DNA of 64,000 nt. Source: Alkaliphilus pronyensis (GTDB taxonomy: Bacteria; Bacillota; Clostridia; Peptostreptococcales; Natronincolaceae). The position numbers and the translations under genes were made by a program. The stretch covers positions 1-64,000 of the forward strand of contig NZ_WBZC01000019.1 of NCBI RefSeq assembly GCF_009017275.1, read 5' to 3'. Numbering within the stretch: position 1 is the first letter of the stretch; the number at the start of each line of letters is the position of its first letter. Below, piece after piece: positions 32,139-39,985 of the stretch. The notes below the pieces were generated by a model. That model worked only from the letters and a program-made list of their open reading frames with translations, had not been told where the DNA came from and did not search any database.

Positions 32139-33305
32139 ATGATTCAATTGAATCTATCAAGTGAGGTATGCAAACTACAGGATGAAATAATAAAAATACG
32201 TCGAGACCTTCATCAAATTCCAGAACTAGCCTTTGAAGAATACAAAACATCAAAATACATTAGTGACTATCTTAAAAGGCTACATATAAACTATGAAGGT
32301 GAAGTTGCAGGAACAGGAATAATCGCAAATTTTAAGGGTACAGAGGGAAAACGGACAATTGCCTTTAGAGCAGACATGGATGCACTTACTATAGAGGAAG
32401 AAGCAGAGGTTGAATATAGGTCGATTCATAGTGGTAAAATGCATGCCTGTGGACATGATGGACATGTAGCAATTCTACTAGGTCTAGCAAAGTACTTAAC
32501 CATAAACAATGGAAAGATTAAGGATAATATAGTTTTGATTTTTCAACCTGCTGAAGAAGGACCAGGTGGTGCACTTCCAATTGTTTCTCAGGGATACATA
32601 AAAAAATATTCAATAGATGAAATATTTGGACTACATATATTTCCATCTATTATGGAGGGGGAAATTGGTGTTAGAAAAGGACCAATGATGTCACAAACTG
32701 GTGAGTTTGATATACATATTAGAGGAAAAGGTGGGCATGGAGCAATGCCCCATGAAACCATTGACAGTGTTGTTATTGCAGCAGAAATTATAACTGGCCT
32801 ACAATCAATAGTAAGTAGAAGCATTAATCCCATAGAACCCTGCGTAATAACCATAGGTAGGGTAGCTGCTGGTGAAAGGAGAAATATTATTGCAGCAGAG
32901 GCTAGGCTTGAGGGTACCATTAGAAGCTTTAAGCAGGAGGTTTATGATTTAATAAAGCAAAGAATTAATGATTATGTTAAAGGGACAAAGGTAATACATA
33001 ACTGTGAAGTGATTTTAGAGTTTAGAGATATGTATCCAGCAGTAACAAACGATAATGGCTTGACAGATGAGCTTTTAAAATGTCTTAAGGATGCAAAGGT
33101 GCATTTAATAGATCCCATTATGCTGGCAGAGGATTTTTCATATTATCAAAAGGAAATACCTGGGGTTTTTTTCTTCCTTGGTAGCAGAAGTGAGGAGTAT
33201 TATTATCCTTTACATAGCAGTAGGTTTAATTTTAATGAAGCTGTATTACTTAATGGGCTTCAAATCTTTATAAATATATTAAGGCAAAGAGGAGCCTTAG
33301 AATAG
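32139..33305 (+). CDS. M20D amidohydrolase, probable N-acetyldiaminopimelate deacetylase
   Basis: The product has up to 388 residues. Metal-site motifs HACGHDGHVAILLG and FQPAEEGPGGA and the dimerisation block RGKGGHGAMPHE are those of the M20D family. Next to dapH, the likeliest job is N-acetyl-L,L-diaminopimelate deacetylation (YkuR type), though hippurate-hydrolase-like members share the motifs. The ATG at 32139 touches its only SD (GAAGGG); TTG 32148, 9 nt downstream, is perhaps the real start. Confidence 0.82.
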   Translation: MIQLNLSSEVCKLQDEIIKIRRDLHQIPELAFEEYKTSKYISDYLKRLHINYEGEVAGTGIIANFKGTEGKRTIAFRADMDALTIEEEAEVEYRSIHSGKMHACGHDGHVAILLGLAKYLTINNGKIKDNIVLIFQPAEEGPGGALPIVSQGYIKKYSIDEIFGLHIFPSIMEGEIGVRKGPMMSQTGEFDIHIRGKGGHGAMPHETIDSVVIAAEIITGLQSIVSRSINPIEPCVITIGRVAAGERRNIIAAEARLEGTIRSFKQEVYDLIKQRINDYVKGTKVIHNCEVILEFRDMYPAVTNDNGLTDELLKCLKDAKVHLIDPIMLAEDFSYYQKEIPGVFFFLGSRSEEYYYPLHSSRFNFNEAVLLNGLQIFINILRQRGALE

Positions 33306-33317
33306 AGGGGTGAATAG

Positions 33318-34313
33318 ATGAAGGAAGAAAGAAGCTTAAGGGTGCTAGACTCAAACATTCTGTATGTAATAGGTGCTTTTTTGTTTGCTACAATCGGAGG
33401 CTATGTACAAAATAAAGATTTGATAACTGGAATTTTAATAACAGAATATGTTTTAATTTTACTGCCTCCCTTTATATATCTTTTAGTTACAAAGATAAAT
33501 ATTAAGAAAACCATGAGATTAAATAGATTAAGTATAAAACATGGGTTACTTATAGTTGCTATTACATTGCTAATGTATCCCGTGGCTGTTTTCACAAATG
33601 CGTTTGGAATGTTTTTATTAAGCTTATTTGGAAACCTAAATGTACCTGAAATGCCAGTTGCCAACAGTTCTTCTGAGTACATACTTTTAATGTTTGTTGT
33701 ATCAATGGCACCTGGTATATGCGAGGAAGTGTTTTTTAGAGGGTTCATTATGCGGGGCTATGAGGCATTAGGAAAGAAAAAAGCAATTATTTTATCGGCT
33801 ATACTATTTGGAATATTTCATTTTAATCTATACAACCTATTTGGACCAATAGTTTTAGGGTTAGTATTTGGTTACTTGGTAGTTGTAACAGATTCACTAT
33901 ATGCAGGATTTCTAGGACATATTGCAAATAACGGCTTTGCAGTAACGCTTGGCTTTGCTGTTCAATACTTAACTAAAATGATGGAGGATTTACAGGAGTT
34001 AGGTATGGATGGAGGGGCTGCAGAAGTGCCTGAAGTATCAACTACTGTAGCACTTTTAATAAGCATGGCGTTATTTGGAGCTATAGCACTTATCACAGGC
34101 TTTATTGCATATAAGCTGCTTAAGATTATAAAAAAGGATATGGATAAGCTTAATAAAAGTAAAATAAATACTCATGAAGGTGAAAACAATATTGATGCTT
34201 TACAGCTACAGCCTAAGACCAAAAAGTATGAGTATTTACCTTTATTACTAGTGGTACCAATTATTATTTTTGTAATATATGTACAACTTGGCGAAATTAT
34301 GAGCCTAGGCTAG
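33318..34313 (+). CDS. CPBP family intramembrane metalloprotease
   Basis: The product has 331 residues and about eight membrane segments. The CPBP (CAAX protease/bacteriocin-processing) motifs EEVFFRG and a later FGIFHFNLYN, with HIANNGFAV as third motif, supply the Glu and His metal ligands. It may cleave a membrane or secreted peptide. It is 12 bp after the amidohydrolase, with GAGGGGTGA ahead, so the two share a transcript. No link of function is evident. Confidence 0.85.
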   Translation: MKEERSLRVLDSNILYVIGAFLFATIGGYVQNKDLITGILITEYVLILLPPFIYLLVTKINIKKTMRLNRLSIKHGLLIVAITLLMYPVAVFTNAFGMFLLSLFGNLNVPEMPVANSSSEYILLMFVVSMAPGICEEVFFRGFIMRGYEALGKKKAIILSAILFGIFHFNLYNLFGPIVLGLVFGYLVVVTDSLYAGFLGHIANNGFAVTLGFAVQYLTKMMEDLQELGMDGGAAEVPEVSTTVALLISMALFGAIALITGFIAYKLLKIIKKDMDKLNKSKINTHEGENNIDALQLQPKTKKYEYLPLLLVVPIIIFVIYVQLGEIMSLG

Positions 34314-34327
34314 TTAGGAAAAGAAAA

Positions 34328-34349
34328 AAGGACTGTGGGGACAGTCCTT
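34328..34349 (+). terminator. Hairpin after the CPBP protease gene
   Basis: AAGGACTGT (34328-34336) pairs with ACAGTCCTT (34341-34349) around a GGGG loop. No T run follows on the plus strand, so it may stabilise the transcript end or work weakly. Confidence 0.5.
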
Positions 34350-34504
34350 CAGTAAAAGATATCTATATTTTCACGGGGGAGTGAGAAATAAGATAGGTTC
34401 GTAACCAACATTAATGTAACATTATTTTTCATGGAAATCAACCCCAAAATTAATTATTACTTTTTTTTAAAGAAGTTATTGAATTTCGTTAATCCTTTAC
34501 AAAA

Positions 34505-34533
34505 GAATATATTTCTGCATTCCTTACATAATA
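34505..34533 (+). promoter_or_regulatory. Sigma-G-like promoter of a spore protein gene
   Basis: GAATA (34505-34509), 17 nt, CATAATA (34527-34533) fits the sigma-G pattern GAATA-N17/18-CATnnTA. It lies just upstream of the SASP-like gene. Confidence 0.6.
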
Positions 34534-34551
34534 AGCTTAGGAGGGATGCAG

Positions 34552-34737
34552 ATGAAGAAAAAAACATTTAATGAAGATTTTACACCAGACCTGCTTATGA
34601 AATATGAAATTGCCGAAGAGCTTGGTCTTATTGATAAGGTAAAGCGTTTAGGATGGGGTGGCTTAACGGCTAAAGAGACCGGTCGTATTGGTGGGCTAAT
34701 GACTGTAAAAAAGAAGAAAGAAAGGCAGATTAAATAA
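34552..34737 (+). CDS. Small acid-soluble spore protein, minor alpha/beta-like
   Basis: The product has about 61 residues. KYEIAEELGLIDKVK holds a GPR-type cleavage site, and GGLTAKETGRIGGLM matches the second SASP block, but the first ten residues differ from major SASPs, as in SspF. ATG 34552 is 6 nt after GGAGGG; an ATG at 34546 touches it. A sigma-G-like promoter supports forespore expression. It would bind spore DNA. Confidence 0.88.
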   Translation: MKKKTFNEDFTPDLLMKYEIAEELGLIDKVKRLGWGGLTAKETGRIGGLMTVKKKKERQIK

Positions 34738-34817
34738 CGAATTAAGCCAAGTCTCCTTCGTCTAAAAGCTATACATTTTTGTTAATATCCTATAGGTTTA
34801 AGGAGATGAATAAATAG

Positions 34818-35567
34818 ATGAAGGAACAATATGGAAGATTTGCATATCTATATGATAGATTAATGGCTGAGGTGGATTATTTACATTGGGTAGACTTTAT
34901 ACAAAGTATTATTCAGGAATACAACATAAATCCTAAAGAAGTTCTTGAACTGGCCTGTGGAACTGGTAATATAACAATACCAATGGCTGAAAGGGGATAC
35001 CGAATAACAGCCCTTGACATATCACAAGACATGCTAACAGTAGCAAAGGAAAAAGCTATAGAAAGCAATGTACATATTACCTTTATACAGCAAAATATGA
35101 TTAATTTTTGCACACAGCATAGCTATGAAGCAGTGATATGTGTATGTGATGGCATTAACTATGTTACTAATAATAAGCAACTAAAAAGTGTTTTTGCAAA
35201 TACCTATAAAGCCTTAGATGAAAATGGTGTTTTTATATTTGATATAAGTAGCTATTATAAGCTAAGTAGCATTATTGCCAATAACACATTTGGTGAAAGC
35301 TTGGGGGATTTAGTATATCTTTGGCAAAACTTTTATAATGATGAAGCAGCTCTTTTAGAAATGGAGCTAACCTTCTTTCAAGAGGATAAAGAGGGTCTTT
35401 ATAGAAGGTTTGAAGAATATCATAAGCAAAAAGCCCATAGGGCAGATGAAATAGTAAACTTATTAGAGCTTGTTGGATATACTGATATAAAGGTATTTGG
35501 TGATTTTTTATTGCAAAAACCTAAGGATAACACTGAAAGAATTTTTTTTGCAGCTAAAAAGAAGTAA
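34818..35567 (+). CDS. Class I SAM-dependent methyltransferase
   Basis: The product has 249 residues. Motif I VLELACGTGNITIPMAERG, motif post-I ALDISQDML and VICVCDGINYV show a Rossmann-type methyltransferase of the general Methyltransf_25 type. The substrate cannot be told. AAGGAGATGAATAAATAG precedes the ATG. It appears monocistronic. Confidence 0.85.
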   Translation: MKEQYGRFAYLYDRLMAEVDYLHWVDFIQSIIQEYNINPKEVLELACGTGNITIPMAERGYRITALDISQDMLTVAKEKAIESNVHITFIQQNMINFCTQHSYEAVICVCDGINYVTNNKQLKSVFANTYKALDENGVFIFDISSYYKLSSIIANNTFGESLGDLVYLWQNFYNDEAALLEMELTFFQEDKEGLYRRFEEYHKQKAHRADEIVNLLELVGYTDIKVFGDFLLQKPKDNTERIFFAAKKK

Positions 35568-35587
35568 AATCAGTAATGCTACTGATA

Positions 35588-35617
35588 TTGACACTTTAAA
35601 AGTTACTATGATAAAAT
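35588..35617 (+). promoter_or_regulatory. Promoter of the cold-shock gene
   Basis: TTGACA (35588-35593), 18 nt, TAAAAT (35612-35617). It leaves a 5' leader of roughly 60 nt. Confidence 0.5.
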
Positions 35618-35682
35618 TGTATTGATGGAGATACATATAAAAGTAGTATCGTCATGAATTATTTATTTAGGAGGAAATTTTT

Positions 35683-35886
35683 ATGGAAAAAGGTACAGTA
35701 AAATGGTTTAATGGTGAAAAGGGTTATGGATTTATCTCAAGAGAAAATGGAGAAGATGTATTTGTTCATTTTTCAGCTATTGTAATGGATGGATTTAAAA
35801 CTCTACAAGAAGGGCAAGCAGTTAGCTTTGAAATTGTTGACGGTGACAAAGGCCCTCAGGCTACAAACGTAAGTGTTATACTTTAA
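35683..35886 (+). CDS. Cold-shock protein (CspA family)
   Basis: The product has 67 residues with the RNP1 motif KGYGFI and RNP2 motif DVFVHFSAI in one OB fold. It binds single-stranded RNA/DNA as an RNA chaperone. The leader carries AGGAGG, and a terminator follows at 35941. Confidence 0.95.
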   Translation: MEKGTVKWFNGEKGYGFISRENGEDVFVHFSAIVMDGFKTLQEGQAVSFEIVDGDKGPQATNVSVIL

Positions 35887-35940
35887 TCTGTTATGCTATG
35901 ATTTGTAGTTAACCCTTAGGGGAGCATATATAGTATAATT

Positions 35941-35970
35941 AAAGCAAGTTGGGAGACCAGCTTGCTTTTT
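35941..35970 (+). terminator. Terminator after the cold-shock gene
   Basis: AAAGCAAG (35941-35948) pairs with CTTGCTTT (35961-35968) followed by TT. Confidence 0.8.
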
Positions 35971-36060
35971 ACTGAATTTATTGATTAAAACTACATATTT
36001 CCTAAATGAACAATTAAGGAATAAGGTATACTACATATATATAACTACAGGGGTGAAAAA

Positions 36061-36945
36061 ATGAAGAGTAGAATAGTTAGGGTAACAGCATCAAATAATA
36101 TGATTAGAGGCTTTTTTGCAGATACAACAGAAATGGTTTCAAAAGCATGTAAAACCCATGTAACATCTCCAGTAGCTTCAGCGGCACTGGGAAGAACCCT
36201 CACAGCAACATCAATTATGGGGCTGATGTTGAAGGAAAAGCAGCATAGAATTACTATTAAAATTAATGGTGGAGGACCTATAGGAACTATACTATCTGTA
36301 GGAGATTCATACGGTAATGTAAAGGGTTATGTAGATTATCCTCAGGTTGAATCTACCTATATAAAACCTGGTAAGCTTAATGTTGCAAATGCAGTAGGAG
36401 ATAAAGGGACAATTACAGTAATTAAAGACCTAGGCTTAAAGGAGCCATATATTGGTACTTATCCCATTACCTCAGGAGAAATTGGAGAGGACTTTGCAGC
36501 ATACTTTCTGCACTCAGAGCAACAGCCTTCAGCAGTGGCATTAGGTGTTTTAGTAGATATAGACTATACCATAAAGGCATCTGGAGGTTTTATAGTTCAA
36601 GTGCTACCAGGAGTAAGTGATGAAGTATTAAACAAGCTGGAGGATAGACTAGGTCAATTACAATCCATTACAAATCTTATGAAGGAAGGCATGAATGAAG
36701 CTGAGATATGTAATCATGTACTAGAAGGGCTAGAACCACGAACTATAGAAGAGTATGAGGTGGATTTTGTTTGTGACTGCAATGAAGAAAGACTAGAAAA
36801 AGCCCTCATAAGCTTAGGTGTAAAGGAGCTAGAAGAGATCATCCAAGAGGATAAAGGTGCAGAAATGACCTGCCACTTTTGCAATAAAAAATATTACTTT
36901 AATGAGGAACATTTAAGAGGGCTGTTGAATACCATTAAAGAATAG
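36061..36945 (+). CDS. hslO: Redox-regulated chaperone Hsp33
   Basis: The product has 294 residues, normal for Hsp33. The zinc redox switch is CDC (about 238-240) and CHFC (about 271-274). SGGFIVQVLPG and the N-terminal RVTASNNMIRGFFADTTE are family blocks. Oxidation releases zinc and activates the holdase in the cytoplasm. AGGGGTGAAAAA precedes the ATG. Confidence 0.95.
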   Translation: MKSRIVRVTASNNMIRGFFADTTEMVSKACKTHVTSPVASAALGRTLTATSIMGLMLKEKQHRITIKINGGGPIGTILSVGDSYGNVKGYVDYPQVESTYIKPGKLNVANAVGDKGTITVIKDLGLKEPYIGTYPITSGEIGEDFAAYFLHSEQQPSAVALGVLVDIDYTIKASGGFIVQVLPGVSDEVLNKLEDRLGQLQSITNLMKEGMNEAEICNHVLEGLEPRTIEEYEVDFVCDCNEERLEKALISLGVKELEEIIQEDKGAEMTCHFCNKKYYFNEEHLRGLLNTIKE

Positions 36946-37023
36946 CAGTTCAATATCTTTAAAACGCAATTTTAGAGTCATTGAAAATGTAAAATTTAAG
37001 TAAACTATTTATTATAATCATTA

Positions 37024-37052
37024 TTGAATTTTTTAAAAAACTAATGTATAAT
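37024..37052 (+). promoter_or_regulatory. tRNA operon promoter
   Basis: TTGAAT (37024-37029), 17 nt, TATAAT (37047-37052), 26 nt before the tRNA-Phe. Confidence 0.6.
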
Positions 37053-37078
37053 GAAATTCGGCTTAAAAATTTAATAGT

Positions 37079-37154
37079 GCCCAGATAGCTCAGTCGGTAG
37101 AGCAGGGGACTGAAAATCCCCGTGTCGGTGGTTCGATTCCGCCTCTGGGCACCA
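37079..37154 (+). tRNA. tRNA-Phe (anticodon GAA)
   Basis: A 76-nt cloverleaf: acceptor GCCCAGA/TCTGGGC, D arm GCTCAGTCGGTAGAGC, anticodon stem GGGGA/TCCCC with loop CTGAAAA, T loop GTTCGATTC, and encoded CCA. Confidence 0.97.
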
Positions 37155-37161
37155 AGTATAA

Positions 37162-37236
<75 letters not shown>

Positions 37237-37248
37237 AATATATCCTTT

Positions 37249-37287
37249 AACCTTTAATTTTAATTAAAATTAAAGGTTTTATTTTTT
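37249..37287 (+). terminator. tRNA operon terminator
   Basis: AACCTTTAATTTT (37249-37261) pairs perfectly with AAAATTAAAGGTT (37266-37278) around AATT, then TTATTTTTT. Confidence 0.85.
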
Positions 37288-37309
37288 GTCTTTTTTTAAT
37301 CAACATTGC

Positions 37310-37690
37310 CTCTACCTTTGTTTTTAACTTTTAACTTTTAATTTTTTAATTTTGATCTTGTTTTATGGTTTTGATTCTTTACTTACTTATTCCTTATTCC
37401 CTATTCCTTATTACTTGCTATTGTAGTTTTCCATTATCAATTTTACATTTTCAATTTTGTATTTGTCTTTTATCTTTTAACTTTTAATTTTTTATTTTTG
37501 ATCTTGTTTTATGGTTTTGATTCTTTACTTACTTATTCCCTATTCCCTATTCCCTATTCCTTATTACTTGCTATTGTAGTTTTCCATTTTCAATTTTGTA
37601 CTTGTCTTTTATCTTTTAATTTTTAACTTTTCACTTTTAATTTTTAACTTTTAATCATGTCTTCTTGTTTTTAATTTTACTTATTCCGTA
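37310..37690. repeat. AT-rich tandem repeat, 146-bp period
   Basis: The 770-bp gene-free stretch 37237-38006 is dominated by pyrimidine-rich sequence. The block GATCTTGTTTTATGGTTTTG at 37354 recurs at 37500, and the flanking text (TTCTTTACTTACTTATTCC, TTACTTGCTATTGTAGTTTT) repeats with it, so two imperfect copies of about 146 bp lie in tandem. Inside them are short iterations of CTATTCC and TTTTAACTTTTAA. A partial third copy decays after 37620. No reading frame is supported. Confidence 0.75.
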
Positions 37691-38006
37691 TTCCATATTC
37701 CTTGCTTTTATGGTTCAACATTTCTTATTCCATCACTATAAATAGTATTAATCATATACTGATATAAAAAGCAACTTATTATAACTCTTATAAGATAAAT
37801 CAGAACAAAAAGGGTATATAAATTACATAGCTTATAGTGGTAATTTGTGCTGAAAAATTTTTCGTAATATAAATTAAGGTTTTTACTGGCTTTTTGAAAA
37901 AATCTTTATATTAATTGGAATAACTACAATTTACTGTTAAACCATATAGAGAATATCATCATAGTTTAAACATATACTACTAATACAGCAGAAGGGAGTG
38001 ATGTGC

Positions 38007-38921
38007 TTGAATTTACTGCTGATTAAAGCAAAAAATAATATAGAAAAATTGCAGGAAGCACTTTCTAAAGAGATTGATTCATTTAAAAAGGAAGGTATTA
38101 TTTTAAAAGAAACTTTAACAGAGTATGATAGTATATGGCATTTATCATATACTGTAAAAATAGATAGCATAAAAAGCTATCCAGTTAATGATTTTATAAA
38201 TATGTTTAAATATTGCGTATCCAATGCTATTTCAGAACATATACAAAAATATCAAGAGCCCCAAATAATTAAAAAGATAATAAATCAAGAGTACTATTAT
38301 TTTGATGAAGGTGAGAGGGAAGAAATTGAGAAATTGACACGAGATATAATAAGTCAAGAAAACAAAACCTCTTTAATAATTAATAAAGAAAAAATAAACA
38401 AAAACCAGATAATGGATGAAATTCTATTTTATCTTAATGATTATAATGAAATACACCTAGATGGATTTACTACTTTCCGTCTTAAGAAATATTTAATTAA
38501 TCTTGAAGAAATTATAGAGGATGCAATAGAAGATTATTTAATGGATAGAGAGTATAATGAGTTTATCAAACTATTAAAATATTTTGTAGATGTACAGGAG
38601 TCAAAAATAAATGTTATTCATATAGTAATAGATCAGCATCATGATTATAAGATGTATGATGAGGAGAATAAAGTCATCAATAATGACTATTTAAAGGAAA
38701 TAGCTAAAGAAATGACAGATCAACAGTATCTTAGCTATGAAGATTTACTAATAAGCACACTAATAACAATGGCACCACAAAAAATATTTATCCATAAAGC
38801 CAATAGTGTTAGCCAGTCAGATTTAATTAGAACAATAGTTAAAGTTTTTACTACAAAGGTAAGTATATGCAATGGCTGTGATTGGTGTAAACACAGTAAT
38901 GTCAATAACAATGAAAACTAA
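38007..38921 (+). CDS. ytxC: YtxC-like sporulation protein
   Basis: The product has about 304 residues. The C-terminal half contains the YtxC block: FTTFRLKKYLINLEEIIEDA, REYNEFIKLLKYFVDVQE and later DLIRTIVKVFTTKVSIC, ending in the Cys-rich CNGCDWCKH. Its precise role is unknown; B. subtilis ytxC lies just upstream of thrS, as here with one gene between. TTG 38007 is 8 nt after AAGGGAG, while the ATG at 38001 and GTG at 37998 are too close. A sigma-E-like pair (GAATATC 37951, CATATACT 37971) lies upstream with slightly short spacing. Confidence 0.8.
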   Translation: MNLLLIKAKNNIEKLQEALSKEIDSFKKEGIILKETLTEYDSIWHLSYTVKIDSIKSYPVNDFINMFKYCVSNAISEHIQKYQEPQIIKKIINQEYYYFDEGEREEIEKLTRDIISQENKTSLIINKEKINKNQIMDEILFYLNDYNEIHLDGFTTFRLKKYLINLEEIIEDAIEDYLMDREYNEFIKLLKYFVDVQESKINVIHIVIDQHHDYKMYDEENKVINNDYLKEIAKEMTDQQYLSYEDLLISTLITMAPQKIFIHKANSVSQSDLIRTIVKVFTTKVSICNGCDWCKHSNVNNNEN

Positions 38922-39036
38922 CCCCGTACTAACTACGGGGTTTGCCTATCTATAATTAAAGGAATAATATATGCAATAGTATACTCAATATGGTATAATA
39001 GCAATTGCATTTAATACAAAAGAGGTGAAAATATGT

Positions 39037-39636
39037 ATGATAGGCATCATCTTGTTGCTAGGCCTTGTTGGAGCCTTAATTGGATGGGTTACAAATATCC
39101 TTGCCATAAAGCTATTGTTTAAACCCTTTGAGGCAATAAAAATACCCATACTAGGAATAAGCATTCAAGGACTAATACCCAAAAGAAAAAAGGAAATTGC
39201 CAAGAGTATTGGAATAACAATTGAAGAAGAGCTTGTTTCAATAGAAGAGGTTATGGATAGCTTTCTACAACAGCAAAACAAACATCAATTAGTAGACTTT
39301 ATTAAAGAAAAAATTATTAGTATAGTAAATCAAAGGTTACCAGTAATAGTTCCAACCTCTTTAAGAGGTATGATAAATGGATATATTAGTACGGTTATTG
39401 AAGAAGAGGCATCCCAGGTAATTACCCTAACAATGGAGGGGATGATACATAAGGCAGCCACCAATATAGATTTAGCTTCTATGGTTGAGGATAGGATTAA
39501 TAATTTTCCTATGGAGAAGCTAGAAGAGGTTGTCTTAAAAATTGCAAAGAATGAATTAAAGCATATAGAAATATTAGGTGGAGTTGTTGGATTTATAATA
39601 GGTCTATTTCAAGGTATAATTATTTTATTACTGTAA
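39037..39636 (+). CDS. DUF445 family membrane protein (short form)
   Basis: The product has 199 residues. The N-terminal LVGALIGWVTNILAIKLLFK with PFEAIKIP and IQGLIPKRKKEIAKSIG are characteristic of DUF445 (YheB/YtlR-like). A C-terminal membrane segment (GVVGFIIGLFQGIIILLL) closes the protein. Longer members have about 370-400 residues with a larger middle region. The function is unknown. ATG 39037 is 9 nt after AGAGGTG. Confidence 0.78.
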   Translation: MIGIILLLGLVGALIGWVTNILAIKLLFKPFEAIKIPILGISIQGLIPKRKKEIAKSIGITIEEELVSIEEVMDSFLQQQNKHQLVDFIKEKIISIVNQRLPVIVPTSLRGMINGYISTVIEEEASQVITLTMEGMIHKAATNIDLASMVEDRINNFPMEKLEEVVLKIAKNELKHIEILGGVVGFIIGLFQGIIILLL

Positions 39637-39653
39637 AGAATATATATAACAAC

Positions 39654-39682
39654 TTGACAAATATTACTTTTATAATTATAAT
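39654..39682 (+). promoter_or_regulatory. Consensus promoter of thrS
   Basis: TTGACA (39654-39659), 17 nt, TATAAT (39677-39682). It starts the T-box leader transcript. Confidence 0.75.
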
Positions 39683-39689
39683 TATAAAA

Positions 39690-39935
39690 AATTATATTAT
39701 AAGGCTATGAAAAGGAAGAGTAGGTTAAACCCAGTACCTAGAGAGAAAGCATCGTGGGCTGAAAGTGCTTTTGTATATGGATAATTGAAAACTACCTTTG
39801 AGCTGTTTCTTAGTAGCATATATGCAAAAGGAATCCGGTAACTCCGTTAAAGTATACAAGGTGGATTAATCAATTTAGGTGGAACCGCGGGAATATGTCT
39901 CTCGTCCTATTACAAAATAGGATTAGGGACTTTTT
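39690..39935 (+). promoter_or_regulatory. T-box riboswitch of thrS (Thr)
   Basis: The T-box sequence AGGTGGAACCGCGG is at 39877-39890. A terminator follows: GTCTCT/AGGGAC with inner TCCTATT/AATAGGA and TTTTT (39897-39935). A likely specifier codon ACC (Thr) is at 39794-39796 in the stem I loop. Uncharged tRNA-Thr should pair with ACC and the T-box and allow readthrough into thrS. Confidence 0.92.
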
Positions 39936-39985
39936 GATGTTTTTGAAGTAATCACGATAGTTAGCTTAAAAAGGAGGTTGTAATT

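Noticed and set aside
37310-37690. CRISPR array
   Set aside because: There are only two imperfect long copies, with no short direct repeat and unique spacers and no cas genes.
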